Shown in pieces: positions 7,612-15,023 of a DNA stretch of 39,784 bases. This DNA is from an uncultured Oscillospiraceae bacterium (lineage in GTDB: Bacteria > Bacillota > Clostridia > Oscillospirales > Oscillospiraceae). A model generated the notes under the pieces. The model had not been told where the DNA came from and searched no databases. It was given only the letters and a program-made list of their open reading frames with translations. Location of the stretch: the NCBI GenBank assembly GCA_944383195.1, contig CALWOP010000007.1:1-39784 (forward strand), read 5' to 3'. Each line of letters starts with the position of its first letter. The stretch's first letter is position 1. Both the position numbers and the translations under genes were made by a program.

Positions 7612-8448
7612 ATGCCGCAGACACCGCAGGACACCTTTTTTGTCACTCTCACACCCCGGCAGCTGCCCGGCCTCCAGCCCTGGCGGGCCACTCCTGCCGT
7701 TTTGGCCTATCGGCTGGGGCCCGGTCCCCATCTGTTCCGGGCCGACAACGCGCTGTTGCCCCGGGGCAGCCTGATGGTACTCAGTGACCAGGACTTTGAT
7801 GGCCTTGGCCCCACCGCCCCTCTCTGCCAGGAGATTTGCCGGGAGTGCCAGGCCCGGGGCTTTGTGGGGGCCATTCTGGACTTTGAAGGCCGGCTGCCTC
7901 CTTTGGTCCAAATCGTCGCTCAGCTGGATGAGGACTTTGCCAAACGGGACTGGGCCCTTTTTGTGCCGGAGGCCTACGCGCACAGCGCCCCTCACAGCCG
8001 TGTTATGATCCCCTCCGCCCTGTCCGGCGGTTCTCTGCAGCTTCGACTGGAAGAGGCGGTGGAGCAATTCGGCCCGGCGCGGACCGTCCTGGCTCTGGAA
8101 AAGTCATCGGAGGACTTTTCCCTCCCCTCCCCCACCGGATGCGGGCAGCCTCTGTCGCAGGAACAGCTGGAACAGCTCAAGCAGCGTCTATCTCCCTCCG
8201 TCTTTTTTTCCGGGGAGCTGTGCGCCCGGTACTTCACCTATATGGGCCGGGACGGGGGCGCCCACTTTGTGCTGTTCGATGATGAGGACACCTTGCGCCG
8301 CAAGGTGGAGGTGGCCCGCCGGGCGGGAATCCATACGTTTCTTGCCTCCTGGACGGAGGTTTCCTCCTGTGCCGCCCACATCGGCATTCGGCGTTTTTCC
8401 ACCGCCACCCGCAACCTCCAGGACATCAAAAAACCGGGCGGCCGTTAA
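7612..8448 (+). CDS. Uncharacterised protein, possible TIM-barrel (GH18-like) fold
   Basis: 278-residue soluble protein with no signal peptide or membrane segment. The pattern of alternating strands and helices (GFVGAILDFEG near residue 88, TVLALEKSSE, VFFSGELCARYFTYMG, HFVLFDD, ending RAGIHTFLASWTEV) suggests a degenerate TIM barrel like the GH18-type domains of clostridial spore proteins. DFEG could stand for the catalytic DxxDxDxE segment, but most of that motif is missing, so catalysis is doubtful. ATG 7612 has AAGGGGG upstream; the in-frame TTG at 7591 does not. No function is claimed. It ends at a hairpin shared with the converging glycosidase gene. Confidence 0.7.
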   Translation: MPQTPQDTFFVTLTPRQLPGLQPWRATPAVLAYRLGPGPHLFRADNALLPRGSLMVLSDQDFDGLGPTAPLCQEICRECQARGFVGAILDFEGRLPPLVQIVAQLDEDFAKRDWALFVPEAYAHSAPHSRVMIPSALSGGSLQLRLEEAVEQFGPARTVLALEKSSEDFSLPSPTGCGQPLSQEQLEQLKQRLSPSVFFSGELCARYFTYMGRDGGAHFVLFDDEDTLRRKVEVARRAGIHTFLASWTEVSSCAAHIGIRRFSTATRNLQDIKKPGGR

Positions 8449-8459
8449 GGCCGCCCGGT
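8424..8459 (-). terminator. Terminator for the glycosidase gene
   Basis: An 11-bp stem (ACCGGGCGGCC / GGCCGCCCGGT, 8433-8459) with a GTTAA loop. On the minus strand it is followed by a T-run complementary to the A-run near 8427-8432. It also covers the stop of the converging plus-strand gene, where the T-tract is weaker. Confidence 0.75.
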
Positions 8460-8477
8460 CAGTTTGTTAAGGTAAGA

Positions 8478-10676
8478 TCAGAACTTGTCGTATAGGGCAC
8501 GGATCAGGACAATGGCTTCCTCCACCGTGGTATTAACCTTGGGGGATATCCCGCCGCCCTTGCCGGCCATCAGGTTGTTGTTGGTCAGCAGGGCCATGGA
8601 CTCAACCGCCCAGCTGTCCACGCTGGCGGCATCCTTAAACTGGCTGTCAATGACCGTGCTGGTGTTGGTCAGAGTGTTGGTGCCGTTGGCCGCGTCCACA
8701 TACTGGATGGCCTTGTTGAGCATCACGCTGATCTCCTGGCGGGTGATGGGGGTATTGGGGGCAAAGATCCCATCTCCCTTGCCGCTGGTCACCCCAGCCG
8801 CCACCGCTTTCAGGGCCATCACGTCATCGGTGTCGTTAAATTGGTCGGGCGCGGCAACGATAGCCTTTCCGGTGGCCTTTTCAATCATATTGACGGCCAG
8901 TTCCGCAAACTGCAGCCGGGTGATCTGGTCCTGGTAGATGCCCTTGGTGCGCTCGGTCACAAGGCCCTTGCTCTGGGCATCCACGATCAGCGCTTCGGCC
9001 CAGCTGGAGGGAGTCTGCTCCACAGGCTTGGTGCTTCCGGGAACTGTCAGGGTATAAGTGGCGCTCTGCCGCTTGAACTGGTTGCCGGACGCCACCACAT
9101 AGATCTTGTGCTCTCCTCCGCCCAGCGCTGCGGTGTTCAGATTATAATAGTAAGGCGCCTGGGACACGGTGGCCGCCAGCTTGCCGTCCACATAGTACTG
9201 CACGGTGGCGTTCTTCACGCCGGGGAAGCTCACATAAGAAGCCAGCTTCAGCGTGCCGGTATCGCTGAGCTTGGTCTTGCTCAGTTCTTCCCAGCCCACA
9301 GCGGAGGTCTGCCCCTCGGCCAGATAGGCCCCGTTGTTGGCAATGACGCTGCGATAGGTAGACAGAATGGAGGAATTTCCGTTGAGCGTATAATTATACT
9401 GGCTTCCGCTCACATCCACGTCAAAGTAAAATACAGCCTTAACCTGGGGGTAGATCATGTTCACATAGGAATAGAACTTTGTCATCTGATCCACCGCATA
9501 GGCAGTCTGGTCCGCGTTGGTATAGGCGTTTCGATAGGCAAAGCCGCACTCGCTGATCATCACAGGTTTATTGTGCGCGGCGGCCAGGTCGATAATGGGC
9601 TTAATGATGACCATGGGGTCGTAGTCATACACGCCGGTGCCGTAAAACGGATTGCTGGCCGGTTTGCTGGAGAGGCTGTAGCTCATGGGATTTCCATATA
9701 CATCCATGTAGTTGGTGTTCTGGTAGGTGGACATACCGATCCAATCCACATACTGGTCGCCGGGGTAGAACTGGTCAATGGTCACATTCCGGTTGCTGAT
9801 GTCGCCGGGAGAAAATACCATATAAATGTTGGAGTAGGGAGCGGCGGCATCGGCTACTTTCCGGAATGCCTGGATATAGGTAGCCGGATCACAATCGCTC
9901 CAGTTGTTCATCTCCGCGCCCACCCGGAGCAGAATAGTGGCGTCCAGCTGGGCCATGGCCCGCACGCCCTCTTCAATGTAGCTGTCCGAAGACAATGCCA
10001 CCTGGCACCCGGCGGTTCCCTCAGGGTGGAAGTTCCAGGCCAGCTCAATGACGCCTCCGTTGGCCGCCTTATAGAAATTCTCCGAGGTGCTCAGATAGTA
10101 ATCGATCCAATACTGCACCGAATAGCCATCCTGAAAATCAATGTACATCAAAGCCGCGGACTCCCCAGGCTGGTCGTGACCCAGCGCGCTGCCAAGCCAG
10201 GTGCCGCTCTTGGGGCCATAGGCGTAGGGGGACGGGTCCGTGCCGCTTTGGGCATAGATCTTGGGGGTCTGGGCCGCTTTCAGATAGGCCATTCTGGCCT
10301 CTCCGTCCAGCAGGGTGTCCTTATACCCATAGCCGTTGGCGTTGAGCCATTTGGCCATGGTCATCTGACGCTCCAGCCATGTGATGGCCCCGGAGATGTC
10401 GCCTGTGACCTCACAGGCCCAGGACGCCTTGGCACACTTGGTCTCCAGATTGCCGCACACATCATAGCTCATCCCAAGAGGGATCAGCTCATCATAGATC
10501 TGCTGGGCCAGCGAGACAATGGCTTTGGCATCCGTGCCGGCGGCAACACCGTCCCACTGGTTATGCAAAGGCCAGTAGGAAGACGGATAGGTAAACGCTG
10601 AGGCTGTGACACACATTCCCACCATCAGCGCGGCCGCTATGGCCGTGGAAACCAAACGACGCAGTGCTCTTTTCAT
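8478..10676 (-). CDS. Secreted clan GH-A-like glycoside hydrolase with SLH modules
   Basis: 732-residue exported protein. Residues 1-27 are a signal peptide ending ASA. A TIM-barrel domain spans about 35-450 with a probable acid/base E255 (LRVGAEMNNW) and nucleophile E376 (KPVMISECGF). This pair and spacing resemble GH26 mannanases and other clan GH-A enzymes; the exact family and substrate are not determined. Residues about 460-545 look like a small Ig-like beta domain. From about 558 to the end are SLH-type repeats that would tether the enzyme to cell-wall polymer. ATG 10676 has GGGAGGT nine bases upstream; the preceding in-frame ATG lies inside that site. Confidence 0.82.
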   Translation of the reverse strand: MKRALRRLVSTAIAAALMVGMCVTASAFTYPSSYWPLHNQWDGVAAGTDAKAIVSLAQQIYDELIPLGMSYDVCGNLETKCAKASWACEVTGDISGAITWLERQMTMAKWLNANGYGYKDTLLDGEARMAYLKAAQTPKIYAQSGTDPSPYAYGPKSGTWLGSALGHDQPGESAALMYIDFQDGYSVQYWIDYYLSTSENFYKAANGGVIELAWNFHPEGTAGCQVALSSDSYIEEGVRAMAQLDATILLRVGAEMNNWSDCDPATYIQAFRKVADAAAPYSNIYMVFSPGDISNRNVTIDQFYPGDQYVDWIGMSTYQNTNYMDVYGNPMSYSLSSKPASNPFYGTGVYDYDPMVIIKPIIDLAAAHNKPVMISECGFAYRNAYTNADQTAYAVDQMTKFYSYVNMIYPQVKAVFYFDVDVSGSQYNYTLNGNSSILSTYRSVIANNGAYLAEGQTSAVGWEELSKTKLSDTGTLKLASYVSFPGVKNATVQYYVDGKLAATVSQAPYYYNLNTAALGGGEHKIYVVASGNQFKRQSATYTLTVPGSTKPVEQTPSSWAEALIVDAQSKGLVTERTKGIYQDQITRLQFAELAVNMIEKATGKAIVAAPDQFNDTDDVMALKAVAAGVTSGKGDGIFAPNTPITRQEISVMLNKAIQYVDAANGTNTLTNTSTVIDSQFKDAASVDSWAVESMALLTNNNLMAGKGGGISPKVNTTVEEAIVLIRALYDKF

Positions 10677-10729
10677 TGTTGTGATACCTCCCATTTCAAT
10701 TTACCGCACGCGCAGAATGATATAGAACC

Positions 10730-10758
10730 ATTGTACTGTTCCCCGGCGTTTTTTGCAA
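10730..10758 (-). promoter_or_regulatory. Promoter of the SLH glycosidase gene
   Basis: On the minus strand, -35 TTGCAA (10758-10753), a 17-bp spacer and -10 TACAAT (10735-10730), about 54 bp before the start codon. Confidence 0.7.
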
Positions 10759-10836
10759 TATGTCCCAACTGGATTCTTTACTTTTTGTACAATATTTTCT
10801 CTCCGCGCCCCGTTTATGAACTTTTCATGAAAAAGC

Positions 10837-10865
10837 TGGACAGACCCGGCCCCTTGGATTATGAT
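10837..10865 (+). promoter_or_regulatory. Promoter of the rnf cluster
   Basis: -35 TGGACA (10837-10842), a 17-bp spacer and -10 TATGAT (10860-10865), both one mismatch from consensus. It predicts a leader of about 73 nt before rnfC. Confidence 0.65.
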
Positions 10866-10900
10866 ATAGGCTGTAAAAATGTGAGATATAGCGCGCATTT

Positions 10901-10923
10901 TGTCTATTTTAGAAATATAGACA
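10901..10923 (+). promoter_or_regulatory. Palindrome in the rnf leader
   Basis: TGTCTAT and ATAGACA (7-bp arms) around a 9-nt AT-rich centre lie between the predicted start of transcription and the rnfC ribosome site. It could be an operator or an RNA hairpin. The half-site does not match Rex (TTGTG). Confidence 0.5.
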
Positions 10924-10944
10924 GAATACGGAGGTTATTTTTAT

Positions 10945-12267
10945 ATGACCCATTCTTTTTTCGGCGGGGTATTTCCCGCCACACGAAAAGAGAGCACCCG
11001 GCGCAAACCGCTGAATCTGCTCTCGGAATCCCCGCGAGAGATCATCCTGCCCCTTTCCATGTCCGCCGACGGCCCCTCCATCCCCCTGGTCCGTCCCGGC
11101 GACCGGGTCCGGCTGGGCCAGCCTGTGGCCCGGTGGAGCGAGACAGGGGGCGCGGCTGCCCACGCCAGCGTCTCCGGCAAGGTGACCGCCGTGGAAGACC
11201 GGCCCCACCCCTGGGGCGGCTCCTCTCCCGCCATCGTCATCCGAAGCGACGGCCAGGACACCCCCTGGGAAGGCAGTCCTGACCCTCTGACCCTCCGGGA
11301 AGCCAACCTGACTCTGCTGATAGAACGGGTGCAGCAGGCCGGTATCGTGGGCATGGGGGGCGCGGCCTATCCCGCCTGGAAGAAATTAGACCAGGCCGCC
11401 GGACGGGTGGATACTCTTATCATCAACGCCGCCGAGTGTGAGCCCTATGTGACCGCCGACCACCGCCTTTTGCTGGAGCGTGCCAAGTACGTCATCCAGG
11501 GAGGAGAGCTGCTGGCCCGCTGTCTGGGCGCTTCCCACGTGGTGCTGGTCACCGAGGGGGACAAGCTCAACGCGGTGGAATCTTTGGAGCGCCGCCTGCG
11601 CCGGAACAAGCTGGTTCGGCTGTGCACCGTCCGTACCCGCTACCCGCTGGGCGCGGAAAAGCAGATCGTCCAGACGGTCACGGGCCGGGAGGTTCCCCCT
11701 GGCGGTTCTCCCCTGGATGTGAAGTGCGTGGTCTTTAACCTGGCCACCGTCTTTGCCATGCAGGATGCCTTTTTCCAGGGCCGGCCGCTGACCCACCGGG
11801 TGGTCACCGTGACCGGCGGAGCGGTCACCCGTCCCCGGAACCTGTGGGTCCCCATCGGGACGCCCTGGCGCACCCTGCTGGAGGCCTGCGGCGGCCTGCG
11901 GGAAGAAGCGGAGCTGCTTTTGACCGGCGGCCCCATGATGGGCGTGCGCCTGGCCTCTCTGGACGCTCCGGTCATCAAGAGCACCAACAGCCTGGTCTGC
12001 CTGACCACGTTTGAACGCAAGCCGGAGAGCACGGGCAGCGTATGCATCCGGTGCGGAAAATGTGTGGAGAGCTGTCCCATGCATCTGGCCCCCACCTTCA
12101 TCCGTCAGGCGCTGAAGAGCAGCGATCAAACCGCGCTGGTCAAGCTGCACCCGGAGGACTGCAACGGCTGCGGCTGCTGCTCGTTCATCTGCCCGGCCCA
12201 AATCCCCCTGGTTGAGATGGTTTCCCAGGCCAAAGCGCTGCTGGAGAAAGGAGAGATGGCCCCATGA
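10945..12267 (+). CDS. rnfC: Rnf electron transport complex subunit C
   Basis: 440-residue peripheral subunit that carries the NAD(H)/FMN site of Rnf. The central part has the FMN-binding style GMGGAAYPAWKKL (136-148) and INAAECEPY (160-168). Two four-cysteine 4Fe-4S motifs follow: C367, C370, C373, C377 and C406, C409, C412, C416. An SLBB-type barrel (VVTVTGGAVTRPRNLWVPIGTP) sits between. ATG 10945 follows GGAGGT. Its stop overlaps the next gene by 4 bp. The length is near the family norm. It should couple NADH to the membrane subunits, although RnfB, which normally takes electrons from ferredoxin, is absent from this cluster. Confidence 0.93.
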   Translation: MTHSFFGGVFPATRKESTRRKPLNLLSESPREIILPLSMSADGPSIPLVRPGDRVRLGQPVARWSETGGAAAHASVSGKVTAVEDRPHPWGGSSPAIVIRSDGQDTPWEGSPDPLTLREANLTLLIERVQQAGIVGMGGAAYPAWKKLDQAAGRVDTLIINAAECEPYVTADHRLLLERAKYVIQGGELLARCLGASHVVLVTEGDKLNAVESLERRLRRNKLVRLCTVRTRYPLGAEKQIVQTVTGREVPPGGSPLDVKCVVFNLATVFAMQDAFFQGRPLTHRVVTVTGGAVTRPRNLWVPIGTPWRTLLEACGGLREEAELLLTGGPMMGVRLASLDAPVIKSTNSLVCLTTFERKPESTGSVCIRCGKCVESCPMHLAPTFIRQALKSSDQTALVKLHPEDCNGCGCCSFICPAQIPLVEMVSQAKALLEKGEMAP

Positions 12268-13925
12268 ATACCCCCGCTGCCCCCGCGCATCTCTCCCCTC
12301 AGCTGCGTCAGAACGCCACCACCCAAGCCATGATGCTGGACGTGATGGTGGCTTTGGTGCCCACCCTGGGCATGGCGGTATTTCTCTTCGGCCCCCGGGT
12401 GCTGGCCCTGTGCGCCATCTCCATCGCCGCCTGCGTATGCTTTGAGTGGCTCTACCGCCGCCTCACCCATCAGAGCAGCACCATCAGCGACCTGTCCGCC
12501 TGCGTGACGGGGATGCTTCTGGCCCTCAGCCTGCCGGTCAGCTCCCCCTACTGGGTCCCGGTCCTGGGCGGAGCTTTCGGCATTATTGTGGTAAAGCAGT
12601 TCTATGGCGGGTTAGGCAAAAACTTTATGAATCCCGCTCTGGCCGGCCGGATGCTGGCCGCCACCCTCCCCATTCTGATGACCACTTGGGCCCAGCCCCT
12701 CCAATGGGCTTCTATGGCACGGCCCGATGCGGTCTCCGCCGCCACCCCCCTGGCCTCTCTCCATGACGGTACACTCCCCACCCAAACGCTGTCCCAGCTG
12801 TTTTTAGGCCAGCAGGGCGGCTGTATGGGCGAAGTGTCCTCCGCCATGCTGCTGCTGGGCTTTGTCTATCTTCTGCTGCGGCGGGTCATCTCAGCCCGCG
12901 TCCCCCTGGCCTATCTGGGGACTGTGGCGCTGATCTCCCTGCTCTTTTATCCCTCCGGAGTCAACCCCCTGCTGTGGGCGGCCTACCAGCTGTTGGGCGG
13001 GGGCCTCATCATGGGGGCCATCTTCTTTGCCACTGACCCCACCACCACGCCGGTCACCCCCCGAGGCCAGATCATGTTCGGGGTGGGCTGCGGTCTTTTG
13101 ACCATGCTCCTGCGGTATCACGGCTCGTACCCGGAAGGGGTGGGCTGGTCGATTTTGACCATGAACTGCCTGGTATGGCTCATGGACCGGATGGGGATGC
13201 CCCGCCGGTTCGGCATTGGCCGCTTTACCGTCACCAAAAATTGGGTGACGGAGATCAAAAGCAGCCTGGCCGAGATCAAATTTGTCAAGCCCGAGCGGAA
13301 GCTGGATTTCCTGGGGCTGAAAGAAGGCAAGATGCCCGGCGAGGCCTATCTGGACACGCTGCGGACCCAGCTCAAATCGCTGGCCCCTGTGGCGCTGGTG
13401 TTTGTGGTCACCTGCGTGGTCATCTCCGGCATCCACACCATCACCGACCTGGACACCGCCCGGGCGGAAGCTCGGAAGCAGCGGGAGCTGCTCTCCCAAG
13501 TCATGCCCCAGGCGGAAACCAGCTCCGAGACCCCCTACCGTGCCAACGGCGCCCTGTCCATTCTGGCGGGCTACTCCGGTGACGGGGAACTGCTGGGCTA
13601 CTGCGTGGAGGTCCAGAGCCAGGGCTTCAGCGGCGCCATCACCATGGTGGTAGGGGTGGACCTGGACGGCAAGGTCACCGGCGTGGCTGTAACCAGCCAC
13701 ACTGAGACCAACCGTGTGGGCACCGAGGCCATGACGGAGGAGGCCCTGAGCCAGTATGTGGGGCGCTCTGGCACCTTGCGCACCTCCGGCGACAACTCGG
13801 TGGACGTGGTCACCGGCGCCACCGCCACGTCCAAGGCCATTACCGCCGGCGTCAACCGCGCCCTGGCCATCGTGGCCAATCTGGATACGGAAGGAGAGGT
13901 CGAATATGTGGACAGCGATGTATAA
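12264..13925 (+). CDS. Fused Rnf subunits D and G
   Basis: 553-residue polypeptide that joins two Rnf subunits which are normally separate. Residues 1-325 are RnfD: about eight to nine membrane helices, NFMNPALAGRML (120-131) and the flavinylation motif SAATPL with T161 as the likely covalent FMN site. Residues 326-370 are a charged linker. Residues 374-553 are RnfG: one membrane helix (374-392), then the periplasm-side FMN domain with GATATS and likely FMN on T522. The reading frame is continuous with no frameshift sign. It overlaps rnfC by 4 bp. Both flavin sites are intact, so the fusion looks functional. ApbE, needed for flavinylation, is not in the window. Confidence 0.9.
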   Translation: MNTPAAPAHLSPQLRQNATTQAMMLDVMVALVPTLGMAVFLFGPRVLALCAISIAACVCFEWLYRRLTHQSSTISDLSACVTGMLLALSLPVSSPYWVPVLGGAFGIIVVKQFYGGLGKNFMNPALAGRMLAATLPILMTTWAQPLQWASMARPDAVSAATPLASLHDGTLPTQTLSQLFLGQQGGCMGEVSSAMLLLGFVYLLLRRVISARVPLAYLGTVALISLLFYPSGVNPLLWAAYQLLGGGLIMGAIFFATDPTTTPVTPRGQIMFGVGCGLLTMLLRYHGSYPEGVGWSILTMNCLVWLMDRMGMPRRFGIGRFTVTKNWVTEIKSSLAEIKFVKPERKLDFLGLKEGKMPGEAYLDTLRTQLKSLAPVALVFVVTCVVISGIHTITDLDTARAEARKQRELLSQVMPQAETSSETPYRANGALSILAGYSGDGELLGYCVEVQSQGFSGAITMVVGVDLDGKVTGVAVTSHTETNRVGTEAMTEEALSQYVGRSGTLRTSGDNSVDVVTGATATSKAITAGVNRALAIVANLDTEGEVEYVDSDV

Positions 13926-13963
13926 GCGCGGCGCTTCGGCCTCCGGAAAGGGGGCGGCATAGA

Positions 13964-14554
13964 ATGAACACCGCATTGGAATTGGCAGGCGTGGCGCTGG
14001 CCGCCCTGCTGTCAGAAAACATGGTGCTGGTCTCCTGTACCGGCATCGGAACCCACCGCCCGTCCTTCCAGGACCCCAAGCAGGCCCTGCGCACCGGCTT
14101 TTGCCTGACGCTGGTCATGGTGCTGGGCGGCCTGTGCGCCTGGCTGCTGGATTACCTGGTGCTGGGCCGGTTTGCCCTTCAGCACTTCCGCCTGCTGGCC
14201 TTTGCGCTGCTGATCCCCGGGCTGGTAGCCGGGCTGCGCCGCTTTTTCCGGGTATGCGTGCCGGAACTGTCCCGGCGGGTGGATGACAACCTGGCCTCTA
14301 TCTCCACCAACTGCGCCGCACTGGGCTCCGCTCTGCTCATCACCCAGCGCAGCTATGGACTGATCTCCTCGCTGCTGTTCACCTTCTTCGGCGGTCTGGG
14401 CGTCAGCCTGGCCTTGGCCAGCTTTGCCAGCCTGCAAACTGAGGTGGATCTGGAGCGCTGCCCCCGCCCATTCCGGGGCATTCCCATTCAGCTGATCACA
14501 GCGGGATTGATGGCCATGGCCCTGTTCGGTTTTTACGGTCTCCACGTGGACTGA
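13964..14554 (+). CDS. RnfA-like membrane subunit
   Basis: 196-residue, six-helix membrane protein of the RnfA/RnfE (NqrE/NqrD) family. It matches RnfA better than RnfE: LSENMVLVSCTGIG near the N-terminus, ISTNCAALGSALL (113-125) and PFRGIPIQLITAGLMAMALFGF at the end. In the family, Cys in the two half-repeats ligate an iron-sulfur cluster in the membrane. The second Cys (C117) is present. At the first site Gly29 sits where Cys is expected, and the nearest Cys is C25, four residues earlier. It starts 38 bp after the D-G fusion with a G-rich ribosome site. Last gene of the cluster; a terminator follows. Confidence 0.85.
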   Translation: MNTALELAGVALAALLSENMVLVSCTGIGTHRPSFQDPKQALRTGFCLTLVMVLGGLCAWLLDYLVLGRFALQHFRLLAFALLIPGLVAGLRRFFRVCVPELSRRVDDNLASISTNCAALGSALLITQRSYGLISSLLFTFFGGLGVSLALASFASLQTEVDLERCPRPFRGIPIQLITAGLMAMALFGFYGLHVD

Positions 14555-14630
14555 TTTGAACCCATCCCTATACGATTTATTTCTTACCGCGAACGGAGCG
14601 CGCGATGTTCCATCGCCTTCTCCTAACAAA

Positions 14631-14678
14631 AAGACAGCCGCAGGCCACGAAACATGGCTTGCGGCTGTCTTCTTTTTT
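14631..14678 (+). terminator. Terminator of the rnf cluster
   Basis: A 17-bp stem (AAGACAGCCGCAGGCCA / TGGCTTGCGGCTGTCTT, one G-U pair) with a 7-nt loop, followed by CTTTTTT. It marks the end of the operon, so rnfB and rnfE do not follow on this transcript. Confidence 0.92.
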
Positions 14679-14757
14679 CAGGCGCCCAGCACCCTCGCGG
14701 GTGATAGACTGATTTTGGGCTTACAAAGCGGCCCCCGGCTGTGTTTTGTGCCGGCTT

Positions 14758-14928
14758 TTACTTGGCGTTGAGCTTGAACGAGGCGCACTCGGTCCCCTCG
14801 CACTTGGTAGGAGCGCTGCCGCAGCAGCCAACCTTGATGGACTGCAGAGAGCAGCAGTTCTGGGGGGCGTTGTGATAGGCGCAGGTATCCACGCTGCACT
14901 GGATGCTGGTGTTACAAGACTTGTTCAT
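14758..14928 (-). CDS. Cys-rich small protein, DUF1540 type
   Basis: 56-residue protein with ten cysteines, arranged in the DUF1540 way: CSVDTCAYHNAPQNCC near residues 11-26, IKVGCC, then TKCEGTECASFKL at the end. DUF1540 proteins are short, probably metal-binding or disulfide-linked, and common in spore-forming Clostridia; the function is not known. ATG 14928 has a clear GGAGGA site. A SigG-like promoter lies just upstream, suggesting expression in the forespore. The gene is shorter than usual ORF cut-offs and is easily missed. Confidence 0.85.
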   Translation of the reverse strand: MNKSCNTSIQCSVDTCAYHNAPQNCCSLQSIKVGCCGSAPTKCEGTECASFKLNAK

Positions 14929-14957
14929 GGGATATTCCTCCTTCGTTGAGATGGCAT

Positions 14958-14987
14958 TAGTATGCTTCTCTCCTGGAAGGTCTATAC
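14958..14987 (-). promoter_or_regulatory. Candidate SigG (forespore) promoter of the DUF1540 gene
   Basis: On the minus strand, GTATA (14987-14983), an 18-bp spacer and CATACTA (14964-14958). These fit the SigG pattern GNATA and CATNNTA. The -10 lies about 30 bp before the start codon. No SigA-type pair is seen there. Confidence 0.45.
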
Positions 14988-15023
14988 CCGGCCGGCTGAG
15001 ATTTTTTTAAGCAGCCGGCAGCC

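Noticed and set aside
8433-8459. Strong terminator for the 7612-8448 gene
   Set aside because: The stem overlaps that gene's stop codon and the plus strand lacks a T-run; it mainly serves the opposite strand.
8841-10601. 586-codon open frame on the plus strand
   Set aside because: Antisense to the SLH glycosidase gene, which has a signal peptide, catalytic motifs and a promoter.
14556-14771. 71-codon frame after the rnf cluster
   Set aside because: It runs through the rnf terminator and into the antisense of the DUF1540 gene, with no ribosome site.
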